Notes under the pieces: model-generated
Told to the model about the DNA's origin: nothing
Seen by the model: the letters and a program-made list of their open reading frames with translations, nothing else
Database searches by the model: none
Shown here: positions 18,301-28,700 of the stretch, piece after piece
How positions within the stretch are numbered: the first letter of the stretch is position 1
Layout of the letters: each line of letters opens with the position of its first letter
Position numbers and translations under genes: made by a program
Assembly: GCF_013394795.1 (NCBI RefSeq)
Contig: NZ_JABXYU010000001.1
Location: 620,001 to 684,000 of the forward strand
Reading direction: 5' to 3'
Length of the DNA stretch: 64,000 nucleotides
Source: Leptotrichia sp. oral taxon 223
GTDB taxonomy: Bacteria; Fusobacteriota; Fusobacteriia; Fusobacteriales; Leptotrichiaceae

Positions 18301-18720
18301 TTAAAAAATCAACATAGTCAATACAAAAACTACTTTAAATATAAGAAATATTTGAACAAATTTAGTTATTTTCGGTATTTCTTCCCTTCCTTCATCTTTT
18401 CTTATGGAAAAAAACAGAAGTGAAAAGAAAATAACGTATAAGATAGCACCTCTAATAGAAATGTTAAATGTATATAAATAAATTACTTCCAGCAAAAGAA
18501 AGGCATATATTTTAAAAGTCGTTCTTTTACTTATGAAAAACATATTTATCAAATTATAGTTTGCGTACATATAAAGTAAAATTAGCATAACGATTCCTAG
18601 ATATGGAGTTACTATTCCCATTTTTTTTATTATTAGAAATACAAAATACGTTACTATTGTAATTAATAATACTCGCAACTTTTCATCCTTATGTCTTCTT
18701 AATTCACGATTTTCCTTCAT
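18301..18720 (-). CDS. Small integral membrane protein, unknown function
   Basis: A 139-residue protein with a basic N-terminus (MKENRELRRHKDEKLR) and four or five hydrophobic spans at about 16-36, 37-62, 71-106 (probably two) and 121-139. No family recognised. Its start lies five bases after the stop codon of the xer gene, so it is the last gene of the nadK-recN-xer run. No T-rich hairpin was seen after it; the 170 bases before the YueI-type gene hold nothing I can name. Confidence 0.6.
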   Translation of the reverse strand: MKENRELRRHKDEKLRVLLITIVTYFVFLIIKKMGIVTPYLGIVMLILLYMYANYNLINMFFISKRTTFKIYAFLLLEVIYLYTFNISIRGAILYVIFFSLLFFSIRKDEGREEIPKITKFVQIFLIFKVVFVLTMLIF

Positions 18721-18725
18721 TTTGT

Positions 18726-19730
18726 CTAATCATCTCCTAACTTTATGTTATCATAAATCATTTTTAGTTTGGACTTTTCCACATGTGTATAGATTTCAGT
18801 TGTTGTAATGTTGGCATGTCCTAATATTTCTTGAACGATACGCACGTCTGCACCATTTCCAAGTAAAATTGTCGCAAGTGAATGTCTAAAAATATGCGGA
18901 TAAACATTTTTTTCAATTTTTGCATTTTTCGCAATCGTCTTTAAATCCTTCCAGAACTTTTCCCGTCGGGTATTTGGAAAAATCTTAAAACTTTCGCTCG
19001 CATTTTTCAATTTTGGCCTGTAAATAGTCAAATAATTTTTTATTTCATTTTCAAGACTGTCATAAATCGGTATTATACGGTATTTTGAACCTTTTCCAAG
19101 TACCTTTATAAATTCATAGTCCTGATTTTCCACGTCTTTTATTTCGAGATTCAATATTTCTGAAATTCTTGCTCCAGTTGCAATTAGAATTTTAATAATC
19201 AGCTTATTTCTCATCCCTTCAGGCGTGTGCGGACAATTATCCACGATTTGCTTCATTTCCTTTAATGTTAAAATTTCAGGAAGCCTCTGCTCACGTTTCA
19301 AAGTTTTTACCATGCCCGTCGGATCTTTTTCCACATCCCTATTCAAATAGCAGAATTTATAAAATGTCTTTAATGCCGAAACTTTTCTCAAAACCGAATT
19401 TCTTCTCAATTTTTCATTCAATTTTTCTATATATTTAAAAATATCCTTTTCTTCAATTTCAGAAAAATTTTTTTGAACAAATAGAAAAAACTGTATCAAA
19501 TCCCGATTATATCCAGTAACAGTGTTTTGGGAACTCCCCTTTTCAAATTCCAGAAAATCAAGAAATTCCCTGATCTGCATTTTATTTTCACGTGATATTT
19601 TTTTCTTTTTCCCTTTTATTTTTTCTTCTGAATTAGTTTCATTATTTTTTTCCTCAGTATTAGAAATGCTTTTGATTAAATCTAAATTTCCATTTTCCAC
19701 ATTTTCTATATCAATACTTTTTTGTCCCAT
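18726..19730 (-). CDS. Tyrosine recombinase, XerC/XerD type
   Basis: A 334-residue site-specific recombinase. All catalytic residues are visible: R188 in GARISE, K213 in GKGSKYR, H279 and R282 in HIFRH, H305 in GHANITTTE and the nucleophile Y314 in IYTHV. An N-terminal SAM-like core-binding domain spans about 50-135. The first 48 residues are a charged, low-complexity extension unusual for XerD. Xer proteins resolve chromosome dimers at dif with FtsK, and also serve mobile elements; being fixed between recN and a housekeeping gene favours the chromosomal role. It overlaps recN by 25 bases. No dif-like site was found nearby. Confidence 0.85.
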   Translation of the reverse strand: MGQKSIDIENVENGNLDLIKSISNTEEKNNETNSEEKIKGKKKKISRENKMQIREFLDFLEFEKGSSQNTVTGYNRDLIQFFLFVQKNFSEIEEKDIFKYIEKLNEKLRRNSVLRKVSALKTFYKFCYLNRDVEKDPTGMVKTLKREQRLPEILTLKEMKQIVDNCPHTPEGMRNKLIIKILIATGARISEILNLEIKDVENQDYEFIKVLGKGSKYRIIPIYDSLENEIKNYLTIYRPKLKNASESFKIFPNTRREKFWKDLKTIAKNAKIEKNVYPHIFRHSLATILLGNGADVRIVQEILGHANITTTEIYTHVEKSKLKMIYDNIKLGDD

Positions 19731-21385
19731 AGCCCCATTATCTCCTTAGCGTGATTAACAGACGCTTCCGTAATGTTATCTCCTGAAATGATTCTTGCAA
19801 TTTCCCTTACTCTTTCTTCTGTATTTAATTCCCGTACCTTTGTTTCTGTAAAGTTATTTTCAATTTCCTTTTTGATAAAAAACTGCTGTTGTGCCTTTCC
19901 AGCAATCTGTGGCGAATGCGTTACACAAATAATCTGAGTATTTCTTGAAAGCTCCCGTAATTTTTCTGCAACTCTTCTCACTGTTTCCCCGGAAATTCCA
20001 GTATCAATTTCATCAAAAATCAGGACAGAAATATTGTCGACCGTAGAAAATACCGTTTTAAGAGCCAGCATTATACGTGAAATTTCTCCTCCAGACGCTA
20101 TTTTGGCAAGCGGCTTAAACGTTTCCCCAACATTTGTCGTAATTAGAAATTCCGCATTATTTATCCCATGAGCTGTAATTTCCTCCGTCTTTGTAATTTC
20201 CACTTTAAATTTTGCATTTTCCATATTTAAGTCGCTTAACTGAATGTCAATTGTATTCTGAAGGCTTTCAGAAATTTCCATACGAATCTCACTAAGTCTT
20301 TCGCTATCAATGAAATACTGGCTTACCAGTTCTTTTTTCTGTGCTTTTAAGTCTTCCAGCTCCTCATTTTCAAATTCTACAAGTGATAAATCCTTTTCAA
20401 TTTTATCCCGATATTCAAGAATCTCCGTAATTGTCGAACCATACTTCAATTTCAGCTTATTTATAGCATTGATTCTTTCTACAACTTTTTCCAGCCTGTC
20501 ATCATCCATCTCAACATCTCCAGCCAGATTGTCCACAGAATACGAAATATCTTCCACTTCATACAAAACTGACTCAATTTTATCATATAGCTCTCCATAC
20601 GACTCAGACAAGTCTGAAAGCTGCTCCAGATTTCTTCTCGCTCTACCAAGTGCCGTTAAAATCGAAAACTCGCCTTCCTTTAACAATTGCGAAGTTTCAT
20701 CCAGCTTTTCATTTATTTTTCCGGCATTAAATAATATTTTATACTCTTCTTCCAGTTCGTCATCTTCATTTTCCTCTAATTCCAAACTCTCAATTTCATT
20801 GAACTGAAATTCCAAAATATCCTTCTTTTCAGCAATTTTTGCTTTTTCATTTTCAATATTTCTTATTTTTGAATTCAATTTTTTTATTTCATTTACATTT
20901 TCACGTATTTTTTTAGAAAGTTCCCTTCCTTCATCATCCAAAAATCTGTCCAGAAGATGCAGATGATACTCATCGTTTAATAAGAACTGATGTTCATGCT
21001 GCCCGACTAAATCAATAATATTTACCATAAGCTCTTTTAACCTGGACAAAGTCAGCCTTGCCCCGTTCACTGTTATTTTCGACTTTGCATTCCTGTCAAA
21101 ATATCTAGTTATAATAAGCTCGTCATCTTCAATTTCAAATCCAAGCTCATTCAGCCTTCTCTTCTGATTCTCATTCAGCTCAAAGACACCTTCTGCAAAA
21201 AGGCTGTCTTCCCCATTTCTAATCATATCAGCATGACTTCTTTCACCAATTAATAGTGAAATTCCATCCAAAATAATTGATTTCCCGGCCCCTGTTTCTC
21301 CAGTCAACGCAATAAATTTCTCATTAAATTCCAAATCCAGATTTTTTATTATTGCTAGATTATTTAATCTTAATTCCCTTAGCAT
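19706..21385 (-). CDS. recN: DNA repair protein RecN
   Basis: A 559-residue SMC-like protein. Walker A GETGAGKS is at 29-36, long coiled coils run through about 155-390, and the C-terminal half carries an ABC signature (ASGGEISRIMLAL) and Walker B (LIFDEIDTGISG). The LVGQHEHQFLL segment is typical of RecN. It holds broken DNA ends together for recombinational repair. nadK-recN neighbourhood is common in bacteria and is seen here (nadK ends 92 bases upstream). The ATG follows a weak GGAAAAAAATG context. Confidence 0.95.
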   Translation of the reverse strand: MLRELRLNNLAIIKNLDLEFNEKFIALTGETGAGKSIILDGISLLIGERSHADMIRNGEDSLFAEGVFELNENQKRRLNELGFEIEDDELIITRYFDRNAKSKITVNGARLTLSRLKELMVNIIDLVGQHEHQFLLNDEYHLHLLDRFLDDEGRELSKKIRENVNEIKKLNSKIRNIENEKAKIAEKKDILEFQFNEIESLELEENEDDELEEEYKILFNAGKINEKLDETSQLLKEGEFSILTALGRARRNLEQLSDLSESYGELYDKIESVLYEVEDISYSVDNLAGDVEMDDDRLEKVVERINAINKLKLKYGSTITEILEYRDKIEKDLSLVEFENEELEDLKAQKKELVSQYFIDSERLSEIRMEISESLQNTIDIQLSDLNMENAKFKVEITKTEEITAHGINNAEFLITTNVGETFKPLAKIASGGEISRIMLALKTVFSTVDNISVLIFDEIDTGISGETVRRVAEKLRELSRNTQIICVTHSPQIAGKAQQQFFIKKEIENNFTETKVRELNTEERVREIARIISGDNITEASVNHAKEIMGLWDKKVLI

Positions 21386-21477
21386 TTTTTTCCTTTCACT
21401 ATTTTATTTTTTTTTAACTTTATTTCCTAATTATTTCAGACAAATAATATTATAAATTTTTAAAAATTAACAAATAA

Positions 21478-22320
21478 TTACAATACAGAATCTCCCCATT
21501 TTAGTTTTTGTCTTAAAATACTGTAATAATCGCTATTTGTTGGTTTTACTATTTTAATTTTTTTCTTTGATAATCTTGCAGACACTAAATCATTGGGCTG
21601 TATCTGAAACCACTGATTCCCATCAATATTCAAATGAACCGAATCATCTCTTGAAGTTGCTTTAAAACTAAGAACTTCGCATCCGTCTACGATAATTGGA
21701 CGGGCTGTCAAGCTTTGTGGAGCCAGCGGCGTTATTGAAAGAGCATTTAGTCCAGGATAGACAATTGAACCTCCTGCCGAGAGCGAATAGGCTGTCGAAC
21801 CTGTGGGAGTTGCCACAATTATTCCATCAGCCCTGTATTTATTCACAAAAACATCATTTGAGTACACTTCAACTTGTATCAGATGTGCCTCATGTCCGCC
21901 TTTTGTTATTACAAGCTCATTTAACGCATAAAAAATATTGTCCTCGTACTTTACTTCAAGAAAAGCCCTTTCTTCCAGCTTATAATTTCCATTTTCATAA
22001 TTCTGCAGCATTTTAACAGCATCCTGCGGCTTTACTTCCGCAAGATAGCCAAGAGAACCCATATTTATCGCAAGAACTGGAATATTGCTTGTAATTGCCT
22101 CTTTTGCGGAAATCAGCATTGTTCCATCTCCGCCAAGTGAAATTATCAAGTCTGCCTTTTCCACGCCAAAAACTTCCTGAATCCCTTTCTTTTGTAAATA
22201 ATCATAAAAATCCTTTAACAGCTCTTCATTTCCATATCCACTTTTTATAATTCTTACTTTTTTTATTTCATTTTTTTTATCCAGATTATCATTATTTCCC
22301 GTTTTTTCAAAATTTTCCAT
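21478..22320 (-). CDS. nadK: NAD kinase
   Basis: A 280-residue enzyme that phosphorylates NAD to NADP. The GGDGT motif is at 63-67, the NE motif is in ALNELVITKG, and the TGSTAYSLSAGGSIV loop is present. The first 20 residues are a polar, Asn/Lys-rich tail without family counterpart. Probably first gene of the nadK-recN-xer run. The 338-base gap before it holds a terminator for the gene at 22659 and a TTTAGTATTT word on the minus strand (near 22361-22392), but no clear consensus promoter that I could pick. Confidence 0.95.
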   Translation of the reverse strand: MENFEKTGNNDNLDKKNEIKKVRIIKSGYGNEELLKDFYDYLQKKGIQEVFGVEKADLIISLGGDGTMLISAKEAITSNIPVLAINMGSLGYLAEVKPQDAVKMLQNYENGNYKLEERAFLEVKYEDNIFYALNELVITKGGHEAHLIQVEVYSNDVFVNKYRADGIIVATPTGSTAYSLSAGGSIVYPGLNALSITPLAPQSLTARPIIVDGCEVLSFKATSRDDSVHLNIDGNQWFQIQPNDLVSARLSKKKIKIVKPTNSDYYSILRQKLKWGDSVL

Positions 22321-22488
22321 AATAAAACCTCTTTTTCCTTAATTAAAATATTCTAAAATTAAATACTAAATTTCGATATTTAGAAATTTTACCTTTGTGA
22401 ATTATTGTATCATTTTTAAAGATTTTTTTCCATTAGTTTTAAAAATATTTTTTTAGTTTGTCACAACATATTATACAATCTGTGTACC

Positions 22489-22534
22489 AAAAAAATTATG
22501 AGTCAATATTATTAAAAATAAAAACTCATAATTT
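22489..22534 (-). terminator. Intrinsic terminator downstream of the secreted protein gene at 22659
   Basis: On the minus strand AAATTATGAGT (22524-22534) pairs perfectly with ACTCATAATTT (22493-22503), loop of about 20 bases, then a T run. It lies about 125 bases past the stop codon. Confidence 0.55.
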
Positions 22535-22658
22535 ATAATCTTAATATTCTAAAATAAACTTATATTTATACTATTTTAAAATTGAGCCTGTAAATTACAA
22601 TTACTCTTAAATTTTAATTTTTTTTATAAATACAAACTTAATTTTAGGTATTTTTTAA

Positions 22659-23138
22659 TTATTTTAAATAGAAATATTCATTTGGCTTGTAATTTTTATT
22701 AGAAGATTTATAATACGCCAATCTTTCTCCGAAAAATGTGCTTTTTCCTTTTCTCAAATCATTTAAAAGAGCTTTTGAATTTTCCTTTCCTAAAATATGA
22801 ATTGTTTTAATTTCAGCACTAGCAGATATTTGAGGATGATCCCAGTTAATTTTCTTCTGCGGATCTACTTCCATGCAAGTCGCATAAATGTTTATATGGC
22901 TAAGACTAGAATCTTTATAAAAGGTTCTATAAGTTGATATAAGACATTGCTGATTTTTGATATAATTCATACTTCCATTTTTCATATCCTGTTCTATATT
23001 TTCCGGTAATTTCTCAAATGGAATTTTTTTTGTAAATAAAATACTATCAGCTTTAAATGAAGTGCTTTTAGCAAAAATATTAAACGAAACAAAAAACACA
23101 CAAAGAGTAAATAACAGTTTTATACTATTTTTCTTCAT
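22659..23138 (-). CDS. Secreted protein of unknown function
   Basis: About 159 residues from the ATG at 23138, chosen because AAGGAGAGAGG stands before it and because it opens a clean signal peptide (MKKNSIKLLFTLCVFFVSFN then IFAKS, cleavage probable after FA-K or AKS). The mature part is basic and has two cysteines (in NQQCLIS and YATCMEV) that could form a disulfide. No domain recognised. It stands alone; downstream is a terminator, upstream a gene-free gap with a family 2 repeat. Confidence 0.6.
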   Translation of the reverse strand: MKKNSIKLLFTLCVFFVSFNIFAKSTSFKADSILFTKKIPFEKLPENIEQDMKNGSMNYIKNQQCLISTYRTFYKDSSLSHINIYATCMEVDPQKKINWDHPQISASAEIKTIHILGKENSKALLNDLRKGKSTFFGERLAYYKSSNKNYKPNEYFYLK

Positions 23139-23402
23139 AACCTCTCTCCTTACTTTATATAAAAAATATTTTAACACATATCAAACTACTTTAAAACCAA
23201 ATTTGTATATGAATTTAGTTTATTTGAATATATTTTATCATTCAGTATCCATTTTTTCAATATATTTTCCTTTTATTCTCATGTGTAGTTTTAAAAATTT
23301 CTAACGTTTTTATAATATATAAAAATATCTTTAAATTATTATATTAAAACAGAAAAAATTGTAAGCTAAGTATTTTTACTTTGCAAATAAAAAATAATAT
23401 AA

Positions 23403-23514
23403 CACTAAATCTTATTTAAAAAAACAGAAATTATATTTTATTATTTGCTGACAAGGAGTTTTGGTTCCTTGCAAAAAAATTCATGATTAATCTTCAAATG
23501 GAAAATAGTATAAA
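23403..23514 (-). repeat. Family 2 intergenic repeat
   Basis: On the minus strand: ATACTATTTTCCATTTGAAG, TTAATCATGAATT, a hairpin CAAGGA/TCCTTG, CAGCAAATAATAAAATATAA, then TTTCTGTTTTTTTAAATAAG and ATTTAGTG. It lines up with 50646-50739 nearly end to end, apart from the extra hairpin. The 23178-23600 gap holds nothing else that I can support. Confidence 0.5.
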
Positions 23515-23600
23515 ATAAAAAATGAAGATTTTTAAAAATGTCCCCAAATATATTTTTAAATCTCTTCAAACTATGTAAATACTATATTTTATTTATAAAG

Positions 23601-23677
<77 letters not shown>

Positions 23678-23712
23678 ATTTTTTGATTATTAATTTAATT
23701 ATTAAAAAAAAA

Positions 23713-23806
23713 TGGCGGAGAAGGAGGGATTTGAACCCTCGATCCAAGTTTTAGCCCGGATACTCCCTTAGCAGGGGAGCGCATTCGGCCTCTCTGCCAC
23801 TTCTCC
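23713..23806 (-). tRNA. tRNA-Ser (anticodon GCT)
   Basis: A minus-strand cloverleaf of 94 bases with the long variable arm of a serine tRNA. Acceptor GGAGAAG with CTTCTCC, anticodon stem-loop CCCTGCTAAGGG (GCT), TTCAAATC T-loop and encoded CCA. Confidence 0.95.
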
Positions 23807-23824
23807 AAAAATATATATTTTAAA

Positions 23825-23911
23825 TGGCGGGTGAACTGGGATTCGAACCCAGACATCTTGCGATTTCGCCGGTTTTCAAGACCGGTCCCTTAGCCGTTCG
23901 GACATCCACCC
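23825..23911 (-). tRNA. tRNA-Ser (anticodon TGA)
   Basis: A minus-strand cloverleaf of 87 bases with a long variable arm. Acceptor GGGTGGA/TTCACCC, anticodon stem-loop CCGGTCTTGAAAACCGG (TGA), TTCGAATC T-loop and encoded CCA. First gene of the three-tRNA cluster. Confidence 0.95.
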
Positions 23912-23926
23912 ACACGTTACTCAGTT

Positions 23927-23956
23927 AGTATATCATATATTTTTATAATTTGTCAA
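23927..23956 (-). promoter_or_regulatory. Promoter of the tRNA-Ser/Ser/Arg cluster
   Basis: On the minus strand TTGACA (23951-23956), 18-base spacer, TATACT (23927-23932), about 15 bases before the first tRNA. Confidence 0.6.
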
Positions 23957-24025
23957 TAACTTTTTCATAAATTTTATTAAAATTTGTGTATAGGGGCATA
24001 AAATAACCTACACCCCTTATTTCTA

Positions 24026-24436
24026 TTAGTCTACAAATAATAAATCTGTAATTTTTTCTATAAAAGGAATTTTAAATTCTTTTTTCAAAATTGATGATAC
24101 TGTTGCAATAATTTGGAAAACAGATAATATTACAAAAATTACGAAAAATAAAATATTTCCCACGACTATAATAATATTTAAAAATGTTGAAATTAACAAT
24201 AGCACTGTTACTGCCAATGTCTGTTTTGCATAGGTTCTTACAAATCCATTTTCCTGTTCCAGAATTAATGCGATTATTGGTATCAATAGGCTAAATCCCA
24301 TTGAAAAACTCAATTTTACTGGAAATGAAGCGGCTTCAATTCTAAATCCTGCAAAAAAGCTCAGGTTTATAAGAAAAGCTGCGGCATAGGCTCGTAATCC
24401 TGCAATTGATTTGTTTTCACTCGTATTGTTGTCCAT
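24026..24436 (-). CDS. DUF4870-like small membrane protein
   Basis: A 136-residue protein with hydrophobic spans at about 12-30, 43-60, 70-92 and 94-115. The ENGFVRTYAKQTLAVTVLL segment resembles the conserved FVRFHAKQ element of DUF4870/Tic20-like proteins, whose function in bacteria is not settled. Acidic, cytoplasmic N-terminus. The start has GGAGGAGTG upstream. It is a single gene just upstream of the tRNA promoter on the same strand; no family-defining partner is nearby. Confidence 0.6.
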   Translation of the reverse strand: MDNNTSENKSIAGLRAYAAAFLINLSFFAGFRIEAASFPVKLSFSMGFSLLIPIIALILEQENGFVRTYAKQTLAVTVLLLISTFLNIIIVVGNILFFVIFVILSVFQIIATVSSILKKEFKIPFIEKITDLLFVD

Positions 24437-24550
24437 ATACTCACTCCTCCTGATTTTAATATATTTTTGGATTTTATTTACTTTAGCTGCTTAAAAGAAT
24501 TTTAACATAAAAGATATAAAAAATCAAATTGAAAAATTCGTGTATTAGCA

Positions 24551-24579
24551 TTGATAAAAAAAGCAATATGTGATAAAAT
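24551..24579 (+). promoter_or_regulatory. Sigma70-type promoter for tpiA
   Basis: TTGATA (24551-24556), 17-base spacer, TAAAAT (24574-24579), followed 44 bases later by the tpiA start. Confidence 0.6.
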
Positions 24580-24622
24580 AAAAGAAAATGTAAAATATTA
24601 AATAAATAATGGAGGAGAAACT

Positions 24623-25390
24623 ATGAGAAAAGTAATAGTAGCTGGAAACTGGAAAATGAACAAGACCGCAAAAGAGGCTGCACAATTCTTCAATGAATTA
24701 AAAACTTTAGTAGCAGATGTGAAAAATGCAGGAATCATAATTGGAGCGCCTTTCACTGCATTAGAAACAGCAACTAGAGAAACTGCAGGAAGCAACATTA
24801 AAATTGCTGCTGAAAATATGAACGCTAAAGAAAGCGGAGCATATACTGGAGAAGTTTCACCATTGATGTTAAAAGATTTAGGTGTAGAATATGTAATTTT
24901 AGGACATTCTGAAAGAAGAGAATATTACCACGAAACTGATGAAATCATCAATGAAAAAGTAAAATCAGCATTGGCTCACGATTTAAAACCGATTTTATGT
25001 ATTGGAGAAAAATTGGAGCAAAGAGAAGCTGGAACTACTAATGATGTTGTAAAAACTCAAATTGTTGGTGGATTAAAAGACGTAACAGCTGCTGAAATGG
25101 CAAACGTTGTACTTGCTTACGAACCAGTATGGGCAATTGGAACAGGAAAAACTGCCACTCCAGAACAAGCTCAGGAAGTTCATGCATTCATCAGAGGATT
25201 ATTAACTGACTTGTACGGAAAAGAAGTTGCAGAAAACGTAACAGTTCAATACGGCGGATCAATGAACGATGGAAATGCAGCTGACTTAATCGCTCAAACA
25301 GACATTGACGGTGGATTAGTAGGAGGAGCAAGCTTAATTCCTGAAAAATTCGCTGTAATAATAAAAGCCGGAGATGCAGCAGCTAAATAA
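24623..25390 (+). CDS. tpiA: Triosephosphate isomerase
   Basis: A 255-residue TIM barrel that interconverts dihydroxyacetone phosphate and glyceraldehyde 3-phosphate. Catalytic residues are K11 in GNWKMN, H95 in LGHSERR and E167 in AYEPVWAIGTG; the phosphate loop YGGSM and GLVGGASL close the barrel. ATG with GGAGGAG seven bases upstream. secG follows 62 bases later without a terminator, so tpiA-secG probably form one transcript that ends at the hairpin at 25700. It works with the aldolase at 11795, encoded elsewhere in the window. Confidence 0.98.
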   Translation: MRKVIVAGNWKMNKTAKEAAQFFNELKTLVADVKNAGIIIGAPFTALETATRETAGSNIKIAAENMNAKESGAYTGEVSPLMLKDLGVEYVILGHSERREYYHETDEIINEKVKSALAHDLKPILCIGEKLEQREAGTTNDVVKTQIVGGLKDVTAAEMANVVLAYEPVWAIGTGKTATPEQAQEVHAFIRGLLTDLYGKEVAENVTVQYGGSMNDGNAADLIAQTDIDGGLVGGASLIPEKFAVIIKAGDAAAK

Positions 25391-25452
25391 TTAACTTAAA
25401 AAATAAAAATTGATTAGCTATTCTCTTGTTTTGTAGATTATAGGAGGAACAC

Positions 25453-25659
25453 GTGTTAGAAAATTTATTAATTGTAGCTCTAGTAATATTATCAATCATT
25501 ATGATAAGCGTAATTTTACTACAGCCAGACAGAAGCCAAGGTTTAGCAAAAAGTTCTGCTAATATTTTGGATGAAGAAAAAGAAGGAATTGAAAAATTTA
25601 CAGAAATCGTCGCAACATTATTTCTAGTTGTCGCAATCTTATTCCAAATTGTAAGATAA
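25453..25659 (+). CDS. secG: Preprotein translocase subunit SecG
   Basis: A 68-residue membrane protein with two spans (about 2-20 and 49-67) and the QPDRSQGLAKSSANIL loop that replaces the usual QxGKGxGLG-type segment between them. It is a small non-essential part of the SecYEG channel. The start is GTG, five bases after AGGAGG. It follows tpiA, a common neighbour in Gram-positive and fusobacterial genomes, and is followed by an intrinsic terminator. Confidence 0.85.
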   Translation: MLENLLIVALVILSIIMISVILLQPDRSQGLAKSSANILDEEKEGIEKFTEIVATLFLVVAILFQIVR

Positions 25660-25699
25660 TCTTTGAAAAGTAAATTTTTTTGATTTTTTATAAAAATAT

Positions 25700-25733
25700 T
25701 AAAATCACAGTTAGAACAATGGCTGTGATTTTT
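25700..25733 (+). terminator. Intrinsic terminator of tpiA-secG
   Basis: AAAATCACAG (25700-25709) pairs perfectly with CTGTGATTTT (25722-25731), then TT. It sits inside the longest open frame of the next gene, which argues that this gene starts later, at 25782. Confidence 0.85.
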
Positions 25734-25781
25734 TCTAATTTTAATTTTAGTTTTTTTGATATTAAGGAAGGAAAATATATT

Positions 25782-28700
25782 ATGAAAATTAGTTATAAAG
25801 GAATTGGATCTGATTTAAAAAATATATTGTTTAAAGAATTTGAAAAGAATGAAGATACGCTTTTTGTATTTGAAAATTCGGCTTCGTTTTTTGAGATAAA
25901 GAGGGAATTTTTACAGAATGAGGAAATACAGCAGGAATTAGGGATTTTTCAGAATTTTAAGATGATGAATAGTTATGATTTTTATGAGAATGTCTTTGTT
26001 ACTGATAAAATTGTGGTAAAAGAAGAAAAACAGGTTGTGCTGTTTTACAATGCTTTGACTGAGAAGTTAAAAAAGGATATGAAGGTAAATAACTATTATG
26101 ATATTATTGATGTTGCCTATAATTACTATAATTTATTTGCGGAATTGCAGGAATATAAGATTGATTTGGAAAAAATTGAGCTGGAAAAGTGGCAAGTTGA
26201 AACTTTTGGAACTTTGATTGAGATTGATAATGAGATAAAAAAGTGTGTGCAGCAGAAAGGGCTTATCTTACCATATATGCTTAGAAATGTGGAAAATATA
26301 TCAGATAATTTTTTGAAGAAGTTTTCTAAAATTTGCTTTGTAAATAAAGTTAAAATTACGCCATTTGAAAAGGAGTTAATTGAAGATATTGAAAATAGAG
26401 GAATTGCTGTAGAAAATATTTTGCAGCTTTTGGAAAATGATTTTAATGAGGAAAAATTGAAAATAAATGACAGTTTTTCGATTCCTGATAAAAATGAGTT
26501 TTTGGAAAATTTTGGGACAAATATTGAGATTTTTGAGTATGAAAATAAATTTTCACAGCTTTTGGGGCTTGTAAAAAAGCTGGATGAAATTGAAATTTTG
26601 AATAATGAAACAAAAAATGAAATTAAAGAAAACTATGATAATAAAAAAGAAATAAAATTAAAAAATGATAAGTATTTTCAGAATGAAAAAATAACTGCGG
26701 ATACAAAAATTATTCAAAATATGAAAAATATTAATAGAAAAAAAATTGAAGATTTAAAAAAGGACGAAAATTACGTAAATTATAAGATTTATGATTTGCA
26801 GGATAATGGAGAAGATGGGAAAAAGGATTATCAGCTTTTAAGGCAGGAAAAAATTTCTTCCAATTTGGAACTTACGATGCAGAAAACGAAGATTTATAAG
26901 ATATTGGAATTGATTTGCAATATTTTGGAAAATGTTAAAATTATTGGGAAAAAATTGGAAAATGATGATTTTGATTCTGAAATTAAAAAAAATAATAATG
27001 TTGAACATATTCAAAATGAAGATTTAAAACTTTCTGATAGTAAAATGGAAAAAAATTTTGAAAATGTGAAATTTATAAAAAATTATAGACAGTCTTTAAA
27101 AATCAGAATGAAAGATTTGTATGCCGCTTTTAAATCTAATGATTTTTTGAAAATTTTTGGCTTAAAAAAGTCGTATGATTTTTTTATGGAAATTATAGGG
27201 CAGGATTATAAATATATTTCAAGAGATGAAATTTTTAAGATTGCAGAAAAATTGAATAGCAGGCTTACTGGAACAGCAGATATTGAAATTGCGGGACTGA
27301 TTAATTTTATTAATGAAATTGAAATGATTTTTGACTATCAGACGCTTGAGGAATATGGGAATTATCTTGAAATGATTTTTGATAGAAGTGGAGAAATTGA
27401 TAAGGATGTCAGAGATAAATATTTTGAGGCATTGTCGGAAATGGTAGTGCTGGAAGACTTTTCATTTGATAATCTTTGGAAAGGATTTTTTAATGAAAAT
27501 GGTGTTTCGGCAAGTTTATTAAAATTGTTTTTGAAATATTTGGATAAGAAGTCAATCAGCCTGAATCTTGAGGAAAGCGATGAACAGGACAGTGAAAATA
27601 TTTCAAGATATTCAATTAATTCATTTTCAGCAATTTCAGAAACACAAAAGGAAAATCTGATATTTCTTAATATTCAGGACACATTTCCAAAAATAAATAT
27701 AAACAATTATTTATTTACAAAAATTCAACGTGCAAAAATGGGACTTCCTGTAAGCGATGATGAAAAGCAAATTGAGATTTTTAAATTTTATCAAAATATT
27801 TTAGGAGCAAAAAATGTATATTTGTCCTATGTAAAAAATCTGGATGAAAACATAGATTCCGCTGGAGTTGTTGAGGAAATTAAGCTGAAATATGGAATAG
27901 AGGCACAAAAAAATAAAATAGATGAAAATGACGAGCTGAATTTTATTAAGAAATACTTTTTGGAAAATGTGGAAAAGTCTTGGGAATCAAGAGAAATTGG
28001 GAAATTTATTCCAACGAAACTGAAAAAGGATTTGGATAAGATTAAGGCTGAAAAAGTGAGTTTGGGGTATTATTCCTTTGAGGAAATGCAGAATTTTGAG
28101 TATGGATATTATTTGAAAAAGATGATTGGAAATACAGAAGTTGAAAAAATTGAGGATAAAGTTGATAATCTGATGTTTGGAAACATTATTCATGGGCTTT
28201 ATGAAAGAATCGTAATGGAAAACAAAGAACTGCTTGAGCAGAGGAAATTTGTTATAAATAATGAGGAAATTAAGGAAACGTTAAAAAATATCTTAAATTC
28301 ACTTGAGTACAAAATTCCGAAGGAATATCTGGAATTTTATAAAAAAGTTTCGTTTGAGGAAATTGTAAAATCTGTTGAAAAAATATTGCAAAAATTGATG
28401 AAAACACTGGAAAATGAAGAAGAAATCGAAATTTATTCGGAAGAAAGAATAAAACTGAAATCTGAAAAGGAAATTTATGAAAATATTTTTATAAACGGAA
28501 TGATTGACTTACATATAAAATTGAAAAACAAGGAGATTTTGTATGACTATAAATCTGGTATTTTGAAAAATAAAAAAGGGGAAGAAAAGAAGGAAAAAGT
28601 CGTAAATGCCTTTAAACAGCTGGATTATTATTCTGTTATGCTGCCTGAAAAAAATGGGCAGGAAATAGAGAGATTTGTGGTAGATGTTTGGGATGGCGAT

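Noticed and set aside
23455-23475. CAAGGA/TCCTTG hairpin as terminator of the tRNA cluster
   Set aside because: No T run follows on the minus strand; it is an insertion within a family 2 repeat.
25680-25781. 34-codon N-terminal extension of the AddB-like gene
   Set aside because: It contains the tpiA-secG terminator and has no ribosome site; the ATG at 25782 has one.
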